Shown piece after piece: positions 1-5,587 of a DNA stretch of 8,047 bases. The DNA lies in the NCBI GenBank assembly GCA_947057875.1, contig CAMSEX010000054.1, positions 1-8,047 of the forward strand. The letters are read 5' to 3'. A model generated the notes under the pieces. The model searched no databases, was not told the DNA's origin, and saw nothing but the letters and a program-made list of their open reading frames with translations. The translations under genes and the position numbers were made by a program. Origin of the DNA: an uncultured Clostridium sp. Lineage in GTDB: Bacteria; Bacillota; Clostridia; TANB77; CAG-508. The number at the start of each line of letters is the position of its first letter. Positions within the stretch are counted from its first letter, which is position 1.

Positions 1-45
1 ACACTATAACCTACACTCTTTCCCTACACGACGCTCTTCCGATCT
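1..45. other. Illumina sequencing adapter contamination
   Basis: Positions 13-45 match the 33-nt TruSeq read-1 primer site exactly (begins ACACTCTTTCCCTACACG, ends GCTCTTCCGATCT). Positions 1-4 (ACAC) match the end of the P5 segment that precedes the i5 index in dual-index libraries. The eight bases between (5-12, TATAACCT) therefore sit where the index would be; from memory they differ by one base from the common index TATAGCCT. The segment is not genomic. Read on the minus strand it adds the artefactual tail RSEERRVGKECRL and a stop codon to the nusA reading frame. Confidence 0.97.
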
Positions 46-507
46 CACTACGCCACCATCTGCTTTTTGAATCAAACCAGTAACAATTTCACCTTTTTTG
101 TCGTTAAATTCTGTAAAAACCATATTTCTTTCAACTTCTCTAATCTTCTGAACCACCACTTGCTTTGCTGTCTGTGCCGCAATTCGTCCAAAATCCTTTG
201 GCTGAATTTCAAGATTTACCACATCCCCTACATTATAACTAGAATCAATTTTTTGTGCTGCTTCTAAATTTATCTCAAGCAATGGATCCTCTAAAATTTC
301 AACCACATCTCTGACTGAATAAATATGAAGCTCACCTGTATTTTCATCAATCGTAACTTTCACATTATCTACTGTATCAAATTCCCTCTTATAGGCTGTT
401 ACTAACGCTGTTTCCAATGATTCAATTAAATATTCCTTGCTAATTCCTCTTTCCTTTTCCAACTCTTCCATGGCTTTTATGAACTCTTTCATATCAATAT
501 TCTTCAT
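46..507 (-). CDS. nusA: Transcription termination/antitermination factor NusA, N-terminal part (cut off by the contig edge)
   Basis: NusA binds RNA polymerase and modulates pausing, intrinsic termination and antitermination. The 154 genuine residues cover the N-terminal RNA-polymerase-binding domain (about 1-130, with the typical start KEFIKAMEELEKERGI and YLIESLETALVTAYKREF). The beginning of the S1 domain follows (about 137 onward, GEIVTGLIQKADGGVV). The rest of S1, the KH domains and the C-terminus are missing because genomic sequence stops at 46; the in-frame residues and stop beyond that are adapter. I chose ATG 507: AAGG of the SD lies 8 nt upstream, whereas the in-frame GTG at 516 falls in the SD region itself. 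The gene follows rimP after an 18-nt gap, the usual rimP-nusA operon order, and is probably transcribed from the rimP promoter. Family assignment is secure. Confidence 0.95.
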
Positions 508-525
508 TTTACACACCTTTCCTTT

Positions 526-990
526 CTAAAATATATCACACACTCTCTTTGCCATTGCAACATTTTTTCGCTCAATTTCTTTGATTTTACCTTCTATTTC
601 AAGTTCTAAATATTCGTTTCCAAACGATTTTAATATTCCCTCTAATTCTTTTTTCTTTTCCATTGATTTGAATAATTTAAGTTGAATTTTATTTCCAATT
701 TGTTTTTCAAAATGCCATTCTTTTCGCAAAACCCTTTCCAATCCTGGTGACGAAACCTCCAAAAAATAACTTTCTTTGATACAGTCCATCTCATCTAAAG
801 GCTCATCAATTACAGCATTTACTGTTTCACAATCTTCAATCGAAATCCCTTCTGGCTTATCAATAGTAATTCGCAAATAAAAATCCTTTCCTTCTTTTAT
901 ATATTGAACATCATACAAAATATAACCCAAATTCTGAATCATTGGCCCAAGCAAATTTTCCACCCTAGATTCAATATTACGATTACTCAA
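526..990 (-). CDS. rimP: Ribosome maturation factor RimP
   Basis: RimP is a cytoplasmic factor needed for late maturation of the 30S ribosomal subunit. The 154-residue product has the normal family length. It shows the family signatures: ESRVENLLGPMIQNLGYILYDVQY at the N-terminus, YLRITIDKPEGISIEDCE near residues 38-55, and LEVSSPGLERVL at 77-88. A basic C-terminal SH3-like region follows, ending at VCDIF. The start is TTG at 990: the minus strand has AAGGGGG about 10 nt upstream and no ATG gives the complete conserved N-terminus. It is the first gene of the nusA operon, with a promoter at 1071-1099 and a structured leader of about 75 nt. The TTG start with a nearby stem-loop suggests modest translation; that is inference. 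Confidence 0.94.
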   Translation of the reverse strand: MSNRNIESRVENLLGPMIQNLGYILYDVQYIKEGKDFYLRITIDKPEGISIEDCETVNAVIDEPLDEMDCIKESYFLEVSSPGLERVLRKEWHFEKQIGNKIQLKLFKSMEKKKELEGILKSFGNEYLELEIEGKIKEIERKNVAMAKRVCDIF

Positions 991-1005
991 ATCAAAAATT
1001 CCCCC

Positions 1006-1045
1006 TTTTACTCACAAGTAAAGAGTGGGAAAAAATCCCACTCTT
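1006..1045 (-). promoter_or_regulatory. Two overlapping stem-loops in the rimP leader
   Basis: Positions 1021-1030 and 1036-1045 form a perfect 10-bp inverted repeat (AAGAGTGGGA / TCCCACTCTT) with a 5-nt loop. A second, smaller hairpin (1006-1012 with 1017-1023, loop CACA; 6 bp plus a G-U pair) shares bases 1021-1023 with it, so the two cannot both form fully. Both lie between the rimP promoter and its start codon; the smaller one abuts the GGGGG of the SD. In the minus direction no U-run follows. Read on the plus strand the large stem is followed by CGTGTTTTTC, terminator-like, but no plus-strand gene precedes it. The role in rimP expression is inference. Confidence 0.5.
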
Positions 1046-1070
1046 CGTGTTTTTCATCTATTGTATATTT

Positions 1071-1099
1071 ATTATATACCCAAAATTTAGAAAATGCAA
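1071..1099 (-). promoter_or_regulatory. Promoter of rimP-nusA
   Basis: On the minus strand, TTGCAT (1099-1094) lies 17 bp upstream of a consensus TATAAT (1076-1071). This places transcription start near 1064 and gives a leader of about 75 nt before the rimP TTG. It is divergent from the rdgB promoter, whose -35 box begins 40 bp away. Confidence 0.75.
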
Positions 1100-1138
1100 G
1101 CCTTTTTTGAAGAAAAATTGCATTTTTTTGAACAACTC

Positions 1139-1167
1139 TTGCAAAATATTCGTTTTTTTTATATAAT
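1139..1167 (+). promoter_or_regulatory. Promoter of the rdgB-like gene
   Basis: TTGCAA (1139-1144), a 17-bp spacer containing eight consecutive T, and consensus TATAAT (1162-1167). Transcription should start near 1174, immediately before the AGGAGG ribosome binding site (1177-1182), leaving a very short leader. No other gene on this strand could use it. Confidence 0.75.
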
Positions 1168-1190
1168 CAGAAAAATAGGAGGTATTCTGA

Positions 1191-1755
1191 ATGAAAAAAA
1201 TTGTTGTTGCCACACATAACGACGGCAAACTTGCAATGATCAAAGAACTTTTTCCAGAACATCGAATTATTTCTCTAAATGATTTGGAATATTTTATAGA
1301 ACCAGAAGAAAATGGCGAAACCTTTGAAGAAAATGCCATCATCAAAGCGAAATTTTATCATCATAATTTAAACGAAATTTGCCTTGCTGACGACTCTGGA
1401 ATTTGCATTCCTGTGCTAAATAATTTTCCAGGAGTTCGCACAAAACGTTGGCTCAAACGGAACTGACCGTGAACGCAACTTAGCTTTAATTGAGAAATTA
1501 AAAGATTTTGATAAAATTGACCGCAAAGTTAATTTCATTACTGCCATCGCAGTTGCAATCAATAATACAGTCATTGCAGAAACTGAAATACTTTCAGGCT
1601 ATATTACAGATATGCCTCGTGGCGAAAATGGTTTTGGTTTTGACGAAATTTTTGAATTAGACAATGGAAAAACACTTGCAGAGCTGAGTTTTGAAGAAAA
1701 ATTAGAAATTAGTACACGAAAAAAAGCATTAGAAAAAATTAAAAAATATTTATAA
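1191..1755 (+). pseudogene. rdgB: Frameshifted RdgB/HAM1-type XTP/dITP pyrophosphatase
   Basis: The intact family hydrolyses non-canonical purine triphosphates (ITP, dITP, XTP) to monophosphates, cleaning the nucleotide pool. The first frame (ATG 1191, AGGAGG 8 nt upstream) encodes the N-terminal half: VVATHNDGKL, the ENGETFEENAIIKAK segment, and the catalytic LADDSGI followed by FPGVRTKR. It then runs into TGA at 1464-1466. The +1 frame carries the rest from 1450 to the TAA at 1753-1755: GSNGTDRERN, then RGENGFGFDEIF and TLAELSFEEK. Family members have R-[YFW]-x-G-x-x-x-T-D here. Only one base separates the Arg codon from the Gly codon instead of six, so a 5-bp deletion fits better than a 1-bp insertion. 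The restored protein would have about 189 residues, a normal length. The usual SHR near the C-terminus is STR here. A real mutation or an assembly error are both possible. Confidence 0.88.
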
Positions 1756-1763
1756 ATGGAGAT

Positions 1764-1797
1764 GGCCGCTGCACACATACTATAGTGCACAGCGACC
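1764..1797. terminator. Hairpin between convergent genes, probable weak bidirectional terminator
   Basis: GGCCGCTG-CAC pairs with GTG-CA-CAGCGACC: an 8-bp outer stem with one G-U wobble (on minus-strand RNA), a 2-nt bulge and a 3-bp inner stem, with a 10-nt loop. It starts 8 nt after the rdgB stop and lies 22 nt beyond the stop of the convergent gene. There is no strong U-run right after it on either strand; on the minus strand an A/T-rich stretch follows some 15 nt later. The position supports termination more than the structure does. Confidence 0.5.
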
Positions 1798-1819
1798 AAA
1801 ATTATTTCTTACATCTGTC

Positions 1820-2182
1820 TTATGCAGCAAGGATCTTTTTGGTTTTTTCGCCAGCTGATGGGTTCTGTCGAATGGCATTTATCATTTCTACATCTGCAAA
1901 TTCTACTGCCAGCTCCGCCAGCATCGCTAAGATGCAGTCTCCTCTGGTTGGATCTGCTGCCACCTGTAACCGGTTTGCATACACCGCATTAGTCAAGTAC
2001 TCACTCATTTCCATAAAAACGCGCAGTGTCGCCATCCCCATCAGTGGAGTGCCAATTACTGCCATCTGCAGTTCCACATCACCAGCCGTAATTGCTTCCC
2101 GCGCTAATTGCGCCAAGGTTCTGTCCCCGTCCTCATACATTGCATCCATTCTCAGCATAGCCATTCTCTGTTCTGTTGTCAT
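1820..2182 (-). CDS. Unknown 120-residue helical protein with an internal two-fold repeat
   Basis: I do not recognise the family. Translation looks real: AGGAGG sits 8 nt upstream of ATG 2182, and a TTGACA-type promoter lies further upstream. The protein is predicted cytoplasmic: no signal peptide or membrane helix, rich in Ala, Leu, Glu and Met (12 Met), and likely all-helical. Residues 19-46 and 81-108 align without gaps with the shared pattern GDxxLAxLAxxAxxxxDVExxxAxxxxP, about 12 identities in 28 positions, which points to an ancient internal duplication. Base composition is unlike the neighbours: by hand count about 49% GC against about 26% in the adjacent ferritin-like gene, suggesting acquisition from another source. 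The gene stands alone between a convergent gene and an upstream gene. The opposite strand is also open here but lacks an SD and is low-complexity, so I take it as a shadow. Confidence 0.75.
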   Translation of the reverse strand: MTTEQRMAMLRMDAMYEDGDRTLAQLAREAITAGDVELQMAVIGTPLMGMATLRVFMEMSEYLTNAVYANRLQVAADPTRGDCILAMLAELAVEFADVEMINAIRQNPSAGEKTKKILAA

Positions 2183-2210
2183 AATTTTTTCCTCCTTGTC
2201 TCGCTAAAAA

Positions 2211-2254
2211 CTTCCTGCGAAATATTCGATTTCCTTCCTGTGAGATATTCACAG
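2211..2254 (-). repeat. Two 17-bp direct repeats with preserved dyads in the leader of the unknown gene
   Basis: Positions 2211-2227 and 2234-2250 share CTTCCTG[CT]GA[AG]ATATTC, 15 of 17 identical. Each copy contains a dyad. The right copy forms CTGTGA / TCACAG (2238-2243 with 2249-2254, 5-nt loop); the left forms CGAA / TTCG (2218-2221 with 2225-2228). The T-to-C change in the left arm is matched by A-to-G in the right arm, so pairing is kept. The repeats lie between the predicted transcription start and the SD of the minus-strand gene at 1820-2182. They could be operator sites or RNA-binding stem-loops; the sequence does not decide. Confidence 0.55.
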
Positions 2255-2270
2255 AAAAACTACATTTATC

Positions 2271-2299
2271 TTTCTATCACAAATTATGTCAAATGTCAA
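2271..2299 (-). promoter_or_regulatory. Promoter of the unknown 120-residue gene
   Basis: On the minus strand, consensus TTGACA (2299-2294) is followed after 17 bp by TAGAAA (2276-2271), a 4-of-6 match to the -10 box. A second TTGACA overlaps the spacer (2292-2287), making the tandem TTGACATTTGACAT, but its 17-bp-spaced -10 (ATAAAT) is poorer. The predicted leader of about 80 nt contains the duplicated dyads. Confidence 0.55.
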
Positions 2300-2323
2300 G
2301 TAAAATCGACAAATTTCTTCTTT

Positions 2324-2854
2324 TTATTTCATTTCACAGCCACAATACTTTTCTTTTAAATACTCAAAAATCTGAATATGACACTCTTCATCCATAATAA
2401 TTCTTTCTAAAATTGCTTTTATATTCGCATTTTCACATACACTAATTAAATGTCGATACCCTTGAATTGCCTCTTTTTCCGATACAATATTAAAGCACAA
2501 CATTTCTTCTAAATTCTGAAAAGTCGACCTTACATTATCCGAACACCATTTATTTCCATATGTACTCATATAATATGGCATACAACCAAGTTTTACCAGC
2601 ATTTCTCCTAACATTTCCAAATGCTTCATTTCTTGCATAGAAATCATTTTTAAAAACATTGCCACTTCTTCCATTTCCCTACTGGTCAAATGTTGATAAA
2701 CATAAGTTAAAATAGCTGTCAATTCACTTTTAGAGCCTGCATAAGCATCATAAACAAGTCTACCAAACTTATAATCTGGCATAATTCCTGAACATTCTGG
2801 ATATGGTATACGTCCTAACTCTTTTATCATAAAATTCAAATCTTGATAATTCAT
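2324..2854 (-). CDS. Ferritin-like diiron protein (rubrerythrin / manganese-catalase-like fold)
   Basis: The 176-residue product looks like a four-helix ferritin-like protein with two E...ExxH pairs. These are Glu44 (SELTAIL) with Glu75 and His78 (QEMKH), and Glu126 or Glu128 (SEKEAI) with Glu156 and His159 (EECH). This is the carboxylate-bridged di-metal arrangement of rubrerythrins and manganese catalases, so an oxidative-stress or metal-handling role is likely; the substrate is unknown. The segment YAGSKSELTAILTYVYQ and EMKHLEMLG resemble ferritin-like proteins common in Clostridia. There is no rubredoxin domain, but eight Cys are present, including a C-terminal Cys-Gly-Cys (171-173). The start is ATG 2854, 7 nt after GGGAGG; an upstream in-frame ATG (2887) would put the SD inside the gene. 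It probably has its own promoter (2877-2905) inside the obgE terminator. No clear terminator follows it. Confidence 0.85.
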   Translation of the reverse strand: MNYQDLNFMIKELGRIPYPECSGIMPDYKFGRLVYDAYAGSKSELTAILTYVYQHLTSREMEEVAMFLKMISMQEMKHLEMLGEMLVKLGCMPYYMSTYGNKWCSDNVRSTFQNLEEMLCFNIVSEKEAIQGYRHLISVCENANIKAILERIIMDEECHIQIFEYLKEKYCGCEMK

Positions 2855-2857
2855 ACA

Positions 2858-2899
2858 AAAACCTCCCTTTTGCAATATTATATGCAAAAGAGAGGTTTT
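2858..2899 (-). terminator. Rho-independent terminator of the trpS-cupin-obgE operon
   Basis: The 17-base arms 2883-2899 and 2858-2874 pair fully on minus-strand RNA with one U-G wobble, around an 8-nt loop. The 3' arm runs into five U residues. It starts 2 nt after the obgE stop codon. The 3' arm includes GGGAGG, the ribosome binding site of the downstream ferritin-like gene, so read-through RNA would carry that site base-paired. Confidence 0.8.
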
Positions 2900-2905
2900 C
2901 GTTAA
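2877..2905 (-). promoter_or_regulatory. Promoter of the ferritin-like gene, nested in the obgE terminator
   Basis: On the minus strand, TTAACG (2905-2900, 4 of 6 to the -35 consensus) overlaps the obgE TAA stop. Exactly 17 bp downstream is a perfect TATAAT (2882-2877), which forms most of the hairpin loop. The spacer is exactly the 5' arm of the terminator. Initiation near 2870 would yield an mRNA without that arm, leaving GGGAGG free for ribosomes. Confidence 0.6.
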
Positions 2906-4176
2906 TCATACCACTCAAACTCCCAATCCACTAAAATGACACTATCTCCGTCTTTAATTCCTTTCGCACGAAGCGCATCATCAATTCCAATTTTCTTCAA
3001 ACTACGTTGTAGATACGCAAAAGATTCATTATCTTCTACATTAATTCTTTGCATAATTCGCTCAGCCGCAGGACCTTGTACCACAAATTCTCCCTTCACA
3101 ACTTCCACCGTAAATGGCTCTTCTTCCTCTTCCAATGTGTATACAATTCGGTCTTCAATATCCACAATTTCCTCTTTTGGCAGTTCTTTTATCACTTCAT
3201 CTACATGGCTAAATAACTCTTTCAAACCTTCTCCCGTAGCTGCTGAAACTTTGTACAATTCCAATTGATTTTCTTTTGCCAATTTTTCAATTACCTCAAT
3301 ATTAGCACTATCTTGCACACTATCTATTTTATTTGCCACAATAATTTGCTTGCGATTTGCCAATTTCTCACTATATTTTTTCAATTCTTCATTAATTTTA
3401 TAAAAATCATCTACTGGATTTCTGCCCTCAAGCCCTGCACAATCCAAAACATGAAGTAACAAACGCGTTCTTTCAACATGTCTTAAAAACTGTGTTCCAA
3501 GCCCAACTCCTTCGCTTGCTCCTTCAATAATTCCCGGTATATCAGCCAGCACAAAACTATCGCCATATTCTGTTTTCACAACACCAAGATTTGGGTCAAT
3601 TGTGGTAAAATGATAATCTGCAATTTTTGGCTTAGCTGCCGTCACTTTGGACAAAATCGTTGATTTCCCTACATTTGGAAAACCAATCAATCCAATATCT
3701 GCCAAAGATTTTAGCTCCAAAATAATTTCCTTTTCTTTGCCTTTTTCGCCATCAATCGAAAAATTTGGTGCTTGTCTGGTAGAAGTTGCAAAATGCGTGT
3801 TTCCCTTTCCGCCTCTTCCACCTTTTAAAACTAACTCTTCCTGACCCCTTTCAGACAAATCTGCAATTACTTTTCCTGTTGCAAAATCTTTTACAACTGT
3901 TCCCAAAGGCACTTTAATATAGCAATCTTCCCCACTTTTTCCATAGCAATTACTGCCTCTTCCATTTTCGCCATTTTGCGCTCTAAATTTCTTATTAAAT
4001 CGAAAATCAATCAATGTATTACTATCTGGGTCAACCACAAAATAAACATCGCCGCCTTTTCCACCATCGCCGCCATCTGGCCCACCTGCCGCTACATATT
4101 TTTCACGCCTAAAAGACGTTGCTCCATTTCCTCCATCGCCTGATTTAATGACGATTTTCGCATAATCTACAAACAT
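2902..4176 (-). CDS. obgE: Obg-family ribosome-associated GTPase
   Basis: Obg is an essential GTPase that binds the large ribosomal subunit and links ribosome assembly to growth and stress state. At 424 residues it has the normal three-domain length for Gram-positive Obg. The Gly-rich Obg fold spans about 1-158 (for example GGPDGGDGGKGGDV near 31-44). The G domain follows, with P-loop GFPNVGKST at 165-173, switch YHFTTIDPNLG, G3 DIPG at 212-215, G4 NKID at 282-285 and G5 SAAT at 311-314. The C-terminal OCT domain is about 345-424. ATG 4176 has an AAGGA-type SD 8 nt upstream. The gene starts 18 nt after the cupin stop and is the last gene of the trpS operon, ending at a strong terminator. All GTPase motifs are intact. 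Confidence 0.97.
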   Translation of the reverse strand: MFVDYAKIVIKSGDGGNGATSFRREKYVAAGGPDGGDGGKGGDVYFVVDPDSNTLIDFRFNKKFRAQNGENGRGSNCYGKSGEDCYIKVPLGTVVKDFATGKVIADLSERGQEELVLKGGRGGKGNTHFATSTRQAPNFSIDGEKGKEKEIILELKSLADIGLIGFPNVGKSTILSKVTAAKPKIADYHFTTIDPNLGVVKTEYGDSFVLADIPGIIEGASEGVGLGTQFLRHVERTRLLLHVLDCAGLEGRNPVDDFYKINEELKKYSEKLANRKQIIVANKIDSVQDSANIEVIEKLAKENQLELYKVSAATGEGLKELFSHVDEVIKELPKEEIVDIEDRIVYTLEEEEEPFTVEVVKGEFVVQGPAAERIMQRINVEDNESFAYLQRSLKKIGIDDALRAKGIKDGDSVILVDWEFEWYD

Positions 4177-4194
4177 ACTTATCTTCCTTCTCTT

Positions 4195-4548
4195 TTAATA
4201 CAAATCATTATCTTCCCCATGAATATCATCTTGTGGTCTAAAAGCTGGAGACATAATCAGTAACATTTTCATTTTTCCAGCAAATACAAAATTAGCCCCT
4301 TTTGGAACTTCAACAACATCCCCTTGTTTAACTTCGATTTTCTCATTTTCAATACAAAATGTTCCATTTCCTTCTAAAACATAATATATTTTTGAACTAT
4401 AAAAATTTTTATCATATTTATCATGTCCTTTAAAAACATCTTCAAAACTCAAACTAATGTCTTTACATTCTAAATCAAAATTATATCCTGTAAGCCCTTC
4501 TTGCTCAAATGAAGGCTCTATTGGCAATTTTTTTATATATTTACTCAT
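4195..4548 (-). CDS. Small single-domain cupin protein without canonical metal-binding residues
   Basis: The 117-residue protein contains one cupin beta-barrel: KIYYVLEGNGTF at 53-64 is cupin motif 1, and GDVVEVPKGANFVF at 76-89 is motif 2. The metal ligands of the canonical motifs are missing: the motif 1 His-x-His region reads DKNFYSS, the Glu position is Lys53, and the motif 2 His is Phe87. A metal-dependent enzyme is therefore unlikely; sugar or ligand binding, or a structural role, is possible, but the function is unknown. The start codon lies inside the end of trpS (8-nt overlap, ATGAGTAA) and only a weak GGGG precedes it. Translation is thus probably coupled to trpS. obgE follows after 18 nt, making this the middle gene of the operon. 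The acidic tail (DDIHGEDNDLY) is likely flexible. Confidence 0.8.
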   Translation of the reverse strand: MSKYIKKLPIEPSFEQEGLTGYNFDLECKDISLSFEDVFKGHDKYDKNFYSSKIYYVLEGNGTFCIENEKIEVKQGDVVEVPKGANFVFAGKMKMLLIMSPAFRPQDDIHGEDNDLY

Positions 4549-5548
4549 TTACAATCAACCCCACTTTTTGATAAACATCTTTTACGATTGGATTGGCTCT
4601 GTCTGCCGCTTTTTTGGCACCTCTTTCATAAATTGTTTTTAATTCTTTAGGATTCTCCAATAATTTACAATATTTTTGTTGTAACGGTTGTAGTTTCTTG
4701 ATAATCGCTTCTGCCACAGCTGACTTAAAATCTCCATAACCTTTTCCGGCAAACTCTTTTTCAATTTCTTGCATTGTTTTTTCTTCTAATAGTCCATAAA
4801 TTGTCATCAAATTACTTACACCCGGCTTATTTTCTTTATCATAACGAACACAGTTTTCAGAATCGGTCACTGCCTTTTTTAATTTTTTTCGGATGTCTTC
4901 TGGGCTATCATTTAAGAAAATTACATCATTCAAATTGGTTGCACTTTTGCTCATTTTCGCTGTTGGATCTTGTAATCCCATAATTCTAGCACCTTGCTCT
5001 TGTTTAGCAATAAAGCCTTCTGGAAGCACAAAAGTTTCGCCATAAATGCTATTGAAACGTTCTGCAATGTTACGTGTAATTTCCAAATGCTGCCTTTGGT
5101 CTTCGCCAACTGGTACTAAATCAGTATGATATACTAAAATATCAGCCGCCATTAAAACAGGATACGTAAATAATCCACTATTGATATTATCTGCATGTTT
5201 GGCAGATTTATCCTTAAATTGTGTCATACGATTTAATTCGCCCATATAAGTATAGCAATTCAAAATCCAATTTAGCTTTGCATGTGCGTCAACATGTGAC
5301 TGCAAAAATATCGTATTTTTATCTGGGTCAAGACCTGCTGCTACATAAATTGCCAAAACTTGTAATGCTCTTTTTCGCAAAACTTCTGGGTCATTACGTA
5401 CAGTCAAAGAATGTAAATCTGCAATCATGTAATAACAATCATATTCTTCTTGCATTTTTATCCAATTCTTAATGGCACCTAAATAATTTCCAAGAGTTAA
5501 ATTTCCTGTAGCTTGAATACCACTTAATATAGTTTTTTTATTTCCCAT
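4541..5548 (-). CDS. trpS: Tryptophanyl-tRNA synthetase
   Basis: This class I aminoacyl-tRNA synthetase charges tRNA-Trp with tryptophan in the cytoplasm. The 335-residue length is normal for bacterial TrpRS. Visible signatures are TILSGIQATGNLTLGNYLGA (the HIGH-equivalent is LTLGN at 17-21), YPVLMAADIL, PVGEDQRQHLEITR and the KMSKS loop at 198-202. I chose ATG 5548, which lies 7 nt after AAGGAG; the in-frame ATG at 5554 is only 1 nt from that site. It is the first gene of the trpS-cupin-obgE operon, with a promoter at 5674-5703 and a leader of about 120 nt. I searched the leader for a T-box motif (AGGGTGGTACC type) and found none, although trpS genes in this phylum often have one. A small upstream ORF is present instead. 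Confidence 0.96.
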   Translation of the reverse strand: MGNKKTILSGIQATGNLTLGNYLGAIKNWIKMQEEYDCYYMIADLHSLTVRNDPEVLRKRALQVLAIYVAAGLDPDKNTIFLQSHVDAHAKLNWILNCYTYMGELNRMTQFKDKSAKHADNINSGLFTYPVLMAADILVYHTDLVPVGEDQRQHLEITRNIAERFNSIYGETFVLPEGFIAKQEQGARIMGLQDPTAKMSKSATNLNDVIFLNDSPEDIRKKLKKAVTDSENCVRYDKENKPGVSNLMTIYGLLEEKTMQEIEKEFAGKGYGDFKSAVAEAIIKKLQPLQQKYCKLLENPKELKTIYERGAKKAADRANPIVKDVYQKVGLIVNE

Positions 5549-5587
5549 AATCATTCTCCTTTTTCTTAAAATCTATTTCAAACTATA

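Noticed and set aside
1449..1466. Programmed +1 frameshift in the rdgB-like gene
   Set aside because: The TGA is followed by C, as at some shift sites, but GSNGTD upstream of the stop is already encoded in the +1 frame. A shift at the stop would lose these conserved residues, and there is no internal SD or slippery run. An indel before 1450 explains the data better.
1785..2207. 140-codon plus-strand ORF opposite the unknown gene
   Set aside because: It has no SD, is Ser/Ala/Ile-rich low-complexity sequence, and starts inside the intergenic hairpin. The minus-strand frame has AGGAGG, a promoter and a sensible internal repeat.
2857..2887. Upstream start (ATG 2887) for the ferritin-like gene
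   Set aside because: It would place the GGGAGG SD and the terminator stem within the coding sequence. ATG 2854 has ideal spacing and matches the expected protein N-terminus.
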